Below are positions 56,864 to 64,000 of a DNA stretch of 64,000 bases, in pieces. Position numbers and translations under genes: made by a program. Each line of letters begins with the position of its first letter. The first letter of the stretch is position 1. The stretch comes from Rhodosalinus sediminis. Its GTDB lineage: Bacteria > Pseudomonadota > Alphaproteobacteria > Rhodobacterales > Rhodobacteraceae. The notes under the pieces are model-generated. The model was given only the letters and a program-made list of their open reading frames with translations. It was not told where the DNA came from and ran no database searches. Location: the NCBI RefSeq assembly GCF_003385555.1, contig NZ_QOHR01000001.1, positions 198,633 to 262,632 on the forward strand, in the 5' to 3' direction.

Positions 56864-57795
56864 GCGGGGCGGAGCGCTGGGGGCTCGTGCTCGTCCTCGT
56901 GGCGCTCGGCGCCGGCTGGGGGCTGACGACGCCGCTCGCCAAGATCGCCGTGACGGGCGGGCACGGGCACTTCGGCCTCGTCTTCTGGCAGCTCGCGATC
57001 GGGGCGGTGGCGCTCGGCGCGCTGAACGCGGCGCGGGGCCGGGGACTGCCGCGCGGGGCTCGCCACCTGCGGCTCTACGCGATCATCGCGGTGATCGGGA
57101 CGGTGCTGCCCAACTCGGCGAGCTACCTCGCGGTGGGGCATCTGCCGTCGGGCGTGCTCTCGATCCTGATCTCGCTCGTGCCGATGTTCGCCTTTCCCAT
57201 CGCGCTCGCGCTCGGGATCGACCGGTTCTCGGGCTGGCGCTTCGCGGGGCTGCTCGCGGGGCTCGCGGGCGTGGTGCTGATCGTCGCGCCGCGGTCGAGC
57301 CTGCCGGACCCGGCGATGATCCTCTGGGTGCCGGTGGTGCTGATCGCGCCGCTCTTCTACGCGATCGAGGGCAATTTCGTCGCGAAACACGGCACCGAGG
57401 GGCTGGACGCGATCCAGACGCTCTTCGGCGCGTCGCTCATCGGCGCGGTGCTCGCGGCGCCGCTGGCGCTGGGCAGCGGGCAGTGGATCGACCCGCGCCC
57501 GCCATGGGCCCTGCACGATCTCGCGGTGGTCGGCGTCGCGCTCGTCCACGCCGGGGTCTACGTCAGCTACGTCTGGCTCGTGGGGCGCGCGGGGTCGGTC
57601 TTTGCCGCGCAGGTCGCCTATCTGGTGACGCTCTGGGGCGTGCTCTGGGCGAAGCTCCTGCTGGGCGAGGTCTATTCCGGCTGGATCTGGGCCGCGCTCG
57701 CGCTGATGCTCGCCGGGCTCTTTCTCGTTCAGCCCCGGCCGAAGGGCATGCTTGCGCGGCGCGTGGCGCTCGCGGATACTGCGCGCCGGCGCTAG
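56860..57795 (+). CDS. DMT-family (EamA) transporter
   Basis: Inner-membrane transporter of 311 residues with about ten helices in two EamA repeats (helix 1 GLVLVLVALGAGWGLTTPLAK; LPSGVLSILISLVPMFAFPIALALG closes repeat 1). The GTG start at 56860 overlaps the preceding stop (GTGA), so it is translationally coupled to the phosphoesterase gene. It ends 15 bases before the SLC13 gene. Substrate unknown. Confidence 0.87.
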   Translation: MSGAERWGLVLVLVALGAGWGLTTPLAKIAVTGGHGHFGLVFWQLAIGAVALGALNAARGRGLPRGARHLRLYAIIAVIGTVLPNSASYLAVGHLPSGVLSILISLVPMFAFPIALALGIDRFSGWRFAGLLAGLAGVVLIVAPRSSLPDPAMILWVPVVLIAPLFYAIEGNFVAKHGTEGLDAIQTLFGASLIGAVLAAPLALGSGQWIDPRPPWALHDLAVVGVALVHAGVYVSYVWLVGRAGSVFAAQVAYLVTLWGVLWAKLLLGEVYSGWIWAALALMLAGLFLVQPRPKGMLARRVALADTARRR

Positions 57796-57810
57796 ACGGC
57801 GGGAGCGGGC

Positions 57811-59592
57811 GTGGCGGATTTCATCGAACTCGGCCGGACCGGCGAGGCGATCGTGGCGCTCGGCGTGCTCGTGGCCATGTTCGCGCTCTTCGTGCGCGAG
57901 GTCTATCCGACCGAGGTCGTGGCCATCGGGGGCGTCGCGGTGCTGCTCGCGACGGGCGTTCTGCCCTATGACGCGGCGCTCGACGTTCTGTCGAACCCCG
58001 CGCCCTGGACCATCGCGGCGATGTTCCTGATCGTCGGCGCGCTGGTGCGCACCGGCGCGCTCGATGCCTTCACCACGCTCGCCGACCGCAAGGCCCGCAC
58101 CAGCCCGCGGCTGGCCATCGTGCTGCTGATGAGTTTCGTCGTCCTCGGCTCGGCGGTGATGAACAACACGCCGGTCGTCGTGGTGATGATCCCGGTCTTC
58201 GTGCAGCTCGCCCGCAGCCTCGGCGTGTCGGCCTCCAAGGTGCTGATCCCGCTGTCCTACGCGGCGATCATGGGGGGGACGCTGACGCTGATCGGGACGT
58301 CGACGAACCTTCTCGTGGACGGGGTGGCGCGCACGCACGGCTTGGAGCCCTTCACCATCTTCGAGGTCACGCCGCTCGCGCTCGTGCTGGTGGCCTGGGG
58401 CATCCTTTACCTCAGGGTCGTGGCGGCGCGCGTCCTGCCCGACCGCGACAGTATGGCGGGGCTGCTTTCGGACCGCTCGCGCATGAAGTTCTTCACCGAG
58501 GCGGTGATCCCGCCCGAATCGAACCTGATCGGGCGCGAGGTGCTCGACGTGCAGCTCTTCAAGCGCGAGGGTGTGCGGCTCGTCGACGTGATCCGCAACG
58601 AGGAGTCGCTGCGCCGCGATCTGGAGGGCGTGACGCTGCAAGTCGGCGACCGGGTGGTCCTGCGCACGCAGATGACCGAGCTCCTGTCGCTCCAGCGCAA
58701 CAAGTCGCTGAAGCGCGTCGACCAGATCTCGGCCAAGGAGACGACGACCGTCGAGGTGCTGATCACGCCGGGCGCGCGCATGGTGGGCCGGCGGCTCGGC
58801 GATCTGCGGCTGCGGCGGCGCTACGGGGTCTATCCGCTCGCCGTGCACCGCCGGAACCAGAACATCGGCCGCAAGATCGATGATCTGGTGGTGCGCGTGG
58901 GCGACACGCTGCTCCTCGAGGGTGCGCCGGAGGACATCAAGCGGCTGGCGCAGGAGATGGGCCTCGTGGACGTCTCGCAGCCCTCGGCGCGCGCCTTCCG
59001 GCGCAGCCACGCGCCCGTCGCGCTGGCCGCGCTGCTGGGCGTCGTCGGGCTCGCCGCGCTGGGGGTGGCGCCGATCCTCCTCCTCGCCGTGGTGGCGGTG
59101 GCGGCGGTGCTGCTGGCGCGCTGCATCGACGCGGAGGAGGCGTTCTCCTTCGTCGAGGGGCGGCTCCTCGCCCTGATCTTCGCGATGCTCGCCGTGGGCG
59201 CCGCGCTGGAAAGCTCGGGCGCCGTGGCGCTGATCGTGGAGGCGGTGGCGCCCTACCTCACGGGGCTGCCCGCGCCGCTTCTGGTCTGGGCGGTCTTCCT
59301 GCTGACCTCGGTGCTCACCGAGCTCGTCTCGAACAACGCGGTGGCCATCGTGGTCACGCCCATCGCCATCGGGCTCGCGCAGGCGATGGGGATCGACCCG
59401 CGCCCGCTGGTCGTGGCGGTGATGGTCGCCGCCTCGGCCAGTTTCGCCACGCCGATCGGCTACCAGACGAACACGCTCGTCTACGGCCCCGGCGGCTACC
59501 GCTTCACCGATTTCATGAAGGTCGGTATCCCGCTGAACCTGAGCATGGGGGTGATCTCGGCGCTGCTGATCCCGGTGATCTGGCCGCTCTGA
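57811..59592 (+). CDS. SLC13-family permease with two RCK_C domains
   Basis: Inner-membrane anion or dicarboxylate/sulfate permease of 593 residues. Two membrane halves (about 10-215 and 400-593) flank a cytosolic insert with two TrkA-C/RCK_C domains (about 215-300 FTEAVIPPESNLIGREVLDVQLF; about 310-390 EVLITPGARMVGRRLGDLRLR). The SLC13 signature motifs occur as VMNNTPVVVVMIP plus LIGTSTNLLVDG in half 1, and VSNNAVAIVVTPIA plus TPIGYQTNTLVYGPGGYRF in half 2. GTG start. This SLC13-RCK design is linked in other bacteria to sulfate or related anion uptake, with gating by a cytosolic ligand. Confidence 0.9.
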   Translation: MADFIELGRTGEAIVALGVLVAMFALFVREVYPTEVVAIGGVAVLLATGVLPYDAALDVLSNPAPWTIAAMFLIVGALVRTGALDAFTTLADRKARTSPRLAIVLLMSFVVLGSAVMNNTPVVVVMIPVFVQLARSLGVSASKVLIPLSYAAIMGGTLTLIGTSTNLLVDGVARTHGLEPFTIFEVTPLALVLVAWGILYLRVVAARVLPDRDSMAGLLSDRSRMKFFTEAVIPPESNLIGREVLDVQLFKREGVRLVDVIRNEESLRRDLEGVTLQVGDRVVLRTQMTELLSLQRNKSLKRVDQISAKETTTVEVLITPGARMVGRRLGDLRLRRRYGVYPLAVHRRNQNIGRKIDDLVVRVGDTLLLEGAPEDIKRLAQEMGLVDVSQPSARAFRRSHAPVALAALLGVVGLAALGVAPILLLAVVAVAAVLLARCIDAEEAFSFVEGRLLALIFAMLAVGAALESSGAVALIVEAVAPYLTGLPAPLLVWAVFLLTSVLTELVSNNAVAIVVTPIAIGLAQAMGIDPRPLVVAVMVAASASFATPIGYQTNTLVYGPGGYRFTDFMKVGIPLNLSMGVISALLIPVIWPL

Positions 59593-59600
59593 CAGGGGCA

Positions 59601-59668
59601 GGGGGGCGCTGCCCCCCTCGGCCCGTGCCGGGCCTCACCCCCCGGAGTATTTGCGCCAAGATGATGGG
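59601..59668. repeat. REP-like repeat, copy 2
   Basis: GGGGGGCGCTGCCCCCC, a variable hairpin (CGGCCCGTGCCGGG), then CCCCCCGGAGTATTT and CGCCAAGATGATGGG, matching 41333-41401 in both conserved blocks. It begins nine bases after the SLC13 stop and may serve as its transcript end. Confidence 0.8.
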
Positions 59669-59746
59669 GCCGTCCGGGCGAACAGGGCTGGAACATCCTG
59701 CGAACACGTGCTTTCGCGCCGCGGCGGGCTGCGCTACAGTGGCGTC

Positions 59747-62068
59747 ATGAGCACTGCGCCCGACACATCCCTCAGCCAGCGCGCGATGAGCGCGCGCGCC
59801 GCGCCCTATCTCGACGGGCTCAACCCCGCGCAGCGCGCGGCGGTGGAGGCGCTCGACGGTCCCGTCCTGATGCTCGCCGGCGCGGGCACCGGCAAGACCA
59901 AGGCGCTGACCACCCGCATCGCGCATCTGTTGAACACCGGCCGCGCGCGGCCGAACGAGATCCTGGCGGTGACCTTCACCAACAAGGCCGCCCGCGAGAT
60001 GAAGGAGCGAATCGGCCGGCTGCTCGGCGAGGCGGTGGAGGGGATGCCGTGGCTCGGCACCTTCCACGCGATCTGCGTGAAGCTCCTGCGCCGGCACGCC
60101 GAGCTCGTCGGGCTCAAGTCGAATTTCACCATTCTCGACAGGGACGATCAGCTGCGGCTCCTGAAGCAGTTGATCCAGGCCGAAAACATCGACGAGAAGC
60201 GCTGGCCGCCGCGCCAGCTCGCCGGGATCATCGATCACTGGAAGAACCGCGCCTGGACGCCGGAGACGGTGCCCGCCTCGGAGGCGGGCGCCTACGACAA
60301 CCGCGGCACGAAGCTCTACGCGCTCTACCAGGCGCGGCTGAAGGAGCTGAACGCCGTGGATTTCGGCGACCTGCTCCTGCACATGGTCACCATCTTCCAA
60401 ACGCACGACGACGTGCTGGAGCAGTATCGCCGCTGGTTCCGCTACATCCTGGTGGACGAGTATCAGGACACCAACGTGGCGCAGTATCTCTGGCTGCGCC
60501 TGCTCGCCGGCGGGCATCACAACATCTGCTGCGTGGGCGACGACGATCAGTCGATCTACGGCTGGCGCGGCGCCGAGGTGGGCAACATCCTGCGCTTCGA
60601 AAAGGATTTCCCGGGCGCGCAGGTGATCCGGCTGGAGCAGAACTACCGCTCGACGCCGCATATCCTCGCCGCCGCCTCGGCGGTGATCGCGGGCAACCGC
60701 GACCGGCTGGGCAAGACGCTCTGGACCGAGGCCGAGGAGGGCGAGAAGGTCCGCCTGATCGGGCACTGGGACGGCGAGGAGGAGGCCCGCTGGATCGGCG
60801 AGGAGATCGAATCGATGCAGCGGGGCACGCGGGGGATGCGGCCCTTCTCCCTCGACGAGATCGCGATCCTCGTGCGCGCCTCGCATCAGATGCGCGCCTT
60901 CGAGGACCGGTTCCTGACCATCGGGATGCCCTACCGGGTGATCGGCGGCCCGCGCTTCTACGAGCGGCAGGAGATCCGCGACGCGATGGCCTATTTCCGC
61001 CTCGCCGTCTCCCCGTCCGACGATCTGGCCTTCGAGCGGGTGGTGAACACGCCGAAGCGCGGCCTTGGCGACAAGGCGCAGCAGAAGATCCAGGTCGCCG
61101 CGCGCGAGGCGGGCGTGAGCCTCGTCGAGGGGGCGAAGCGGCTTCTCGCCGCGCGCGGGCTCACGGGCAAGGGCGCGGCGGAGCTCGCGAAGCTTTTGGA
61201 CGGGATCGACCGCTGGGGGCGCATGGCGGGCGATCCGGAGGTCGGCCACGTCGAGCTCGCCGAGATCATCCTCGACGAATCGGGCTACACGGCGATGTGG
61301 CAGAACGACAAGACGCCGGAAGCGCCGGGCCGGCTCGAGAACCTCAAGGAGCTCGTCAAGGCGCTGGAGGAGTTCGAGAATCTCACCGGCTTCCTCGAGC
61401 ACGTGAGCCTCGTGATGGACAACGAGTCCGAGGGCGAGGGCGCCAAGGTCAGCATCATGACCCTGCACGGCGCGAAGGGGCTGGAGTTTCCGGCCGTCTT
61501 CCTGCCGGGCTGGGAGGACGGGCTCTTCCCCTCGCAGCGCGCGATGGACGAGCAGGGGCTCAAGGGCCTCGAGGAGGAGCGCCGCCTCGCCTACGTCGGG
61601 ATCACGCGGGCGGGCGAGGTCGCGACCATCTCCTTCGCGGGCAACCGGCGCGTCTTCGGGCAGTGGCAGTCGCAGCTTCCCTCGCGCTTCGTGGACGAGC
61701 TGCCCGAGGACCACGTCGAGGTGCTGACGCCGCCCGGGCTCTACGGCGGCGGCTACGGCGCGGCGGCGAGCCGCGGCATCGAGGTCGAGGCGGCGCGCGC
61801 CGACGTCTACAACTCCCCCGGCTGGAAGCGGATGCAGGCGCGCGCGGGCGAGCGGCCGGTCAGCCAGCCGCGCGAGACGCGACACAGCGTCATCGACCTC
61901 GAGGCGGTGAGCGCCCACACTGTGGGCGAGCGCGTCTTTCACCAGAAGTTCGGCTACGGCGCGGTCGTCGGCATCGAGGGCGACAAGCTGGAGGTCGACT
62001 TCGAGAAGGCCGGGCCGAAGAAGGTGATCGCGCGCTTCGTGACGGCGGCGGACGACATCCCCTTCTGA
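59747..62068 (+). CDS. uvrD: UvrD/PcrA/Rep-type DNA helicase
   Basis: ATP-dependent 3'-5' superfamily 1 helicase for repair and replication, 773 residues. Motif I is AGAGTGKTKALTTRI (about residue 40), Ia TFTNKAAREMKER, II VDEYQDTN (about residue 237), III GDDDQSIYGWRGA, IV EQNYRSTPHIL, V TLHGAKGLEFPAVFLPGWEDGLFP and VI EERRLAYVGITRA. The C-terminus has the Tudor-like domain typical of PcrA/UvrD (VGERVFHQKFGYGAVVGIEGDKLEVDFE). The ATG at 59747 gives MSTAPDTSLSQRAMSA. No ribosome site is obvious, so the start could be at Met14. Confidence 0.95.
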   Translation: MSTAPDTSLSQRAMSARAAPYLDGLNPAQRAAVEALDGPVLMLAGAGTGKTKALTTRIAHLLNTGRARPNEILAVTFTNKAAREMKERIGRLLGEAVEGMPWLGTFHAICVKLLRRHAELVGLKSNFTILDRDDQLRLLKQLIQAENIDEKRWPPRQLAGIIDHWKNRAWTPETVPASEAGAYDNRGTKLYALYQARLKELNAVDFGDLLLHMVTIFQTHDDVLEQYRRWFRYILVDEYQDTNVAQYLWLRLLAGGHHNICCVGDDDQSIYGWRGAEVGNILRFEKDFPGAQVIRLEQNYRSTPHILAAASAVIAGNRDRLGKTLWTEAEEGEKVRLIGHWDGEEEARWIGEEIESMQRGTRGMRPFSLDEIAILVRASHQMRAFEDRFLTIGMPYRVIGGPRFYERQEIRDAMAYFRLAVSPSDDLAFERVVNTPKRGLGDKAQQKIQVAAREAGVSLVEGAKRLLAARGLTGKGAAELAKLLDGIDRWGRMAGDPEVGHVELAEIILDESGYTAMWQNDKTPEAPGRLENLKELVKALEEFENLTGFLEHVSLVMDNESEGEGAKVSIMTLHGAKGLEFPAVFLPGWEDGLFPSQRAMDEQGLKGLEEERRLAYVGITRAGEVATISFAGNRRVFGQWQSQLPSRFVDELPEDHVEVLTPPGLYGGGYGAAASRGIEVEAARADVYNSPGWKRMQARAGERPVSQPRETRHSVIDLEAVSAHTVGERVFHQKFGYGAVVGIEGDKLEVDFEKAGPKKVIARFVTAADDIPF

Positions 62069-62140
62069 CCGCCCGTCCGAGCGGCGCGCCCGCGCGTGGG
62101 ATCGCGTGGGCGGCGCTTGCTTTCGTGGGGCGGAGACGAA

Positions 62141-62442
62141 AGAGCGGTGGCGCCAGGGAGGAGGAGGGCGCCACCGCTCTGAACGGCGAAACGTCCAGGG
62201 AGGAGGAGGGACGCTTCGATCCGAACCGGGCGGGATGGTGATCCGCGCCCGTATGCTCGCGGCTGCCGGACCCTCAGGGCCTTGCAGCCAGTCACGGAAC
62301 GCCCAGGGAGGAGGAGAGAGCGCCCCGATCTCGTGCGGGCGGGGCCTGCGGCCGCGCCCTCTGTAAAATGCGGCGGCGTCAGGGAGGAGGAAGACGCCGC
62401 CGCGAGTGACAGAAAACCCAGGGAGGAGGAGAGGGCTTTCTG
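62141..62442 (-). ncRNA. Array of five CCUCCUCCC stem-loops (CcsR/'cuckoo' small RNAs)
   Basis: Five hairpins each present CCUCCUCCC in the loop on the minus strand: 62410-62442, 62370-62403, 62295-62327, 62187-62218 and 62141-62180. Stems are 10-14 base pairs. Three carry G-U pairs that are possible only in the minus-strand RNA (five positions that would be A-C mismatches on the plus strand), which fixes the strand. The first and last two form close pairs six bases apart, as in Rhodobacter CcsR RNAs; hairpin 62370-62403 is followed by AUUUU. The middle one is paired with a stem lacking the motif. In Rhodobacter these stress-induced RNAs affect C1 metabolism and redox balance. Confidence 0.85.
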
Positions 62443-62492
62443 AACTCTATCTCGTGAGCGCCGCACCGTGGTGCCCTGCGCTGTTGATCCTC

Positions 62493-62520
62493 AATTTAGC
62501 CAAATGCTGCGCCTGCACAA
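62493..62520 (-). promoter_or_regulatory. Putative promoter of the hairpin array
   Basis: Minus-strand TTGTGC (62515-62520) and TAAATT (62493-62498), 16 bases apart, about 45 bases upstream of the first hairpin. The surrounding bases are unusually AT-rich for this window. A heat-shock-sigma motif like those before Rhodobacter ccsR genes was not clear. Confidence 0.4.
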
Positions 62521-62970
62521 TGGCTGGCTGGTCAATGCTGCCATGCGGCGAACGCATATGCAGTGCTGACCTATTTTTTCGGCGCTCGCGCCGCCCCTTT
62601 GATGCGTGCGGCGGCACTCCGTGAACGTGATTGGGCCGGCCGCAATGTGGCTGGCAGCGCTCGCGCGGCCGGCGCGCGCCTTGGTGCCCGTCCCATGGGC
62701 GCGCGTGCCACCGGATGGGCGCGGGGCGGCGACTCGCGCCGCGAGTCGGCGGGACTCATCGAAAATCGGACAGTCTCGAAGGATCGCGAGGCGCTTCGCC
62801 GCCTGTGTTGCGTGCGCGCAACATCGCCCGCGTGCGACCGGATGGCGCAGATATGCCGCCGGGCGCGCGCCGCGGCGCAAGATCTGCCCTCGCGTCACCG
62901 CGCGGGGCGCCCGACGCGGGCGTCCTTCTCCCCGCAGCGCCCTCGGCCCATGCGGTCCCACAAAAAGGCA
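62521..62970. other. Intergenic region with two palindromes
   Basis: 450 bases between the hairpin array and the mraZ leader, with no gene that I can support. No DUF1127 gene (the usual ccsR neighbour) is seen. It contains the dyads CGACTCGCG-C-CGCGAGTCG (62730-62748) and TGTTGCG-TGCG-CGCAACA (62806-62823), either of which could be a regulator site. Confidence 0.5.
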
Positions 62971-63008
62971 TTGATTTCCACGCAGGGCCATGGCAACACT
63001 ATACCCGT

Positions 63009-63224
63009 GATGAGGGACAGAACGAGGCAGTGAGAGCGATCCACCGCAGAGACCCAAAAGGGCCGCGGGTTTCATACAGGCAACACCCCTTCATCAGGAC
63101 TGACGAGTTCCGGGGCGCAGGCAGCAGACATCCCCCCAGGTGACGCTGCGCCCGGACAGCCCGGCGACGGGACGAGGGCGGCGGATCGGGCGTTGGCAGC
63201 AGCCCGGTCCGCCGTTTCGTTTTC
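63009..63224 (+). ncRNA. UpsM-like leader RNA of mraZ
   Basis: In Rhodobacter the dcw cluster has a leader of about 270 bases from which the small RNA UpsM is released. Here TTGATT (62971-62976) and CACTATAC (62997-63004) suggest a start near 63010, about 250 bases before mraZ. An intrinsic terminator ends the segment at 63180-63224. There is no ORF with a ribosome site between. The assignment rests on position and architecture, not on sequence comparison; the -35/-10 spacing is longer than ideal. Confidence 0.6.
63180..63224 (+). terminator. Intrinsic terminator/attenuator before mraZ
   Basis: GGCGGATCGGGC (63180-63191) pairs along 12 bases with GCCCGGTCCGCC (63202-63213, one U-G pair) and is followed by GTTTCGTTTTC. 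It lies 35 bases before mraZ, so dcw transcription must pass through it. Confidence 0.85.
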
Positions 63225-63258
63225 GGCGCCCGGGTGAACGAGCGGAGGTAACAGGACC

Positions 63259-63765
63259 GTGGGCGTCACCTTCCGGGGCGAGAGCCTCCACAAGGTGGAC
63301 AGCAAGGGCCGGGTCTCGATCCCGGCCGGCTTCCGCCGTGTGCTGGAGGCCGGCGACCCCGATTGCAGCCCCGGTCAGCCGCCCCGCGTCGCTGTGGCCT
63401 ACGGCGACCGCAGCGGCCGGCGTCTCGAGTGTTTCACCATCGACGAGATGAACGCCCTCGGCGCGCGCATCCGCAGCCTGCCGCGCAAGGACCCGCGGCG
63501 CGAGCCGCTGACCGAGCTCTACGTGCGCAACGTGGTCGAGCTGACGCTCGACGACAACGGCCGCATCGTCCTCGGCCAGGCGCTGCGCGCGCCCTTCGCC
63601 ATCGAGGGAGAGGCGCGCTTCGTCGCCGAGCTCGACCATTTCGAGATCTGGTCGCCCGAGAAATACGCCGACAAGCAGGCGCGCATTGAGGCCGTGCTCG
63701 AGGAGATGGATCAGGCCGACGACCCGCTCGCGCTGCTCGACGACGTGCCGGACCCGGAGGCGTGA
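63259..63765 (+). CDS. mraZ: Transcriptional regulator / division protein MraZ
   Basis: AbrB-fold DNA-binding protein at the head of the division and cell wall (dcw) cluster, which regulates its own operon. The 168-residue product has FRGESLHKVDSKGRVSIPAGFR (first SpoVT/AbrB-like half, about residues 4-25) and LTLDDNGRIVLGQALR (second half, about residues 94-109). The GTG start has GGAGGT nine bases upstream. Followed three bases after its stop by rsmH. Confidence 0.95.
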   Translation: MGVTFRGESLHKVDSKGRVSIPAGFRRVLEAGDPDCSPGQPPRVAVAYGDRSGRRLECFTIDEMNALGARIRSLPRKDPRREPLTELYVRNVVELTLDDNGRIVLGQALRAPFAIEGEARFVAELDHFEIWSPEKYADKQARIEAVLEEMDQADDPLALLDDVPDPEA

Positions 63766-63768
63766 GGC

Positions 63769-64000
63769 GTGGCAGGCGCCGCGCCGCATACGCCCGTGCT
63801 GCTCGCGCCGCTCCTCGCGTCGGTGGCGCCGGTCACGGGCCGCTGGCTCGACGGGACGCTCGGCGCGGGCGGCTACGCGCGCGGGCTGCTGGAGGCCGGC
63901 GCCGATCAGGTCATCGGCCTCGACCGCGATCCGCTGGCGCTCGAGCTCGCGGCGGAGTGGGGCGCGGCCTGGGGCGACAAGCTGCGGCTGGTGCAGGGCG
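63769..64000 (+). CDS. rsmH: 16S rRNA (cytosine-N4) methyltransferase RsmH, 5' part
   Basis: SAM-dependent enzyme that methylates C1402 of 16S rRNA. The 77 visible residues show the N-terminal substrate segment ([15 protein letters not shown]), SAM motif [15 protein letters not shown] (about residues 29-42) and the acidic ribose-binding [11 protein letters not shown] (about residues 48-58). The GTG start at 63769 follows GGAGGCGTGAG. The gene runs off the window end. Standard mraZ-rsmH order of the dcw cluster. Confidence 0.95.
   Translation, partial: MAGAAPHTPVLLAPLLASVAPVTGRWLDGTLGAGGYARGLLEAGADQVIGLDRDPLALELAAEWGAAWGDKLRLVQG

Noticed and set aside
61954-62466. 170-residue minus-strand frame across the hairpin array
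   Set aside because: It translates the repeated CCUCCUCCC loops into LLLPGR-type repeats; the compensatory G-U pairing shows that the constraint is on RNA structure, not protein.
62491-63075. 194-residue minus-strand frame upstream of the hairpin array
   Set aside because: No ribosome site, no domain, not a DUF1127 protein, and it crosses the predicted mraZ leader; treated as non-coding.

Overview
The window is a very GC-rich chromosome segment with the gene content of an alphaproteobacterium of the order Rhodobacterales (Roseobacter/Rhodobacter type). The assignment rests on a complete Rhodobacter-type gene transfer agent (GTA) cluster, a yajC-secD-secF-ccmABCDG block, glnB-glnA, an XRE-luxR-luxI quorum-sensing set, the rpsF-rpsR-rplI operon beside a fab cluster, a hairpin array with CCUCCUCCC loops (CcsR or 'cuckoo' small RNAs), and the long leader of mraZ that in Rhodobacter yields the small RNA UpsM. 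No insertion sequence, CRISPR array or integrase is visible. The species cannot be named from the sequence.

Layout. 37-8235: serS, the Sec auxiliary genes yajC-secD-secF, a small Mth938-domain gene, a non-coding stretch with a 45-bp tandem repeat, then the cytochrome c maturation genes ccmA-B-C-D-G and a 32-residue membrane microprotein. 8326-15629: acnA, a DUF1223 protein, an LpxL-type acyltransferase, a DMT exporter, a tiny Cys-containing secreted protein and purB. 15690-21784 is an accessory stretch: a glycosidase-like protein whose reading frame continues past an amber stop into an acidic/Gly-rich tail with a membrane helix, an alpha/beta-hydrolase-OsmC fusion, a DUF3445 heme-enzyme homologue and two related unknown proteins.

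21907-29967: glnB-glnA with an intrinsic terminator, the bifunctional NAD(P)HX repair gene, tRNA-Leu(UAG), a bacterioferritin lacking the heme-ligand Met, trigger factor, and the XRE-luxR-luxI cluster. 30225-39368: rplI/rpsR/rpsF (minus) and fabD, fabG, acpP, fabF, mltG (plus). The usual fabD-fabG neighbourhood is split by two sulfotransferases and a GT4 glycosyltransferase, probably a surface-polysaccharide islet.

39473-54028 is the GTA: a good promoter, a terminator-like hairpin in the leader, then g1 (TerS) to g15 (tail 'megatron') in order. TerL (g2) carries a one-base deletion frameshift, and a 580-bp repeat-bearing gap separates it from the portal gene. Two small ORFs after g15 share a duplicated 3' end. 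54517-62068: a DksA-type zinc finger, cysE, a YmdB-type phosphodiesterase, a second DMT exporter, an SLC13/RCK transporter and the UvrD/PcrA helicase. 62141-64000: the minus-strand CCUCCUCCC hairpin array, then the mraZ leader (UpsM-like, ending in a terminator), mraZ and the start of rsmH.

The genes form mostly housekeeping modules (protein export, cytochrome c assembly, nitrogen assimilation, fatty-acid synthesis, cell-wall control). Quorum sensing and the GTA are functionally linked in this order, because GTA production is under quorum-sensing and CtrA control in Rhodobacter. Promoters listed are sigma-70-like matches found by eye, and all coordinates were derived by hand from the sequence.
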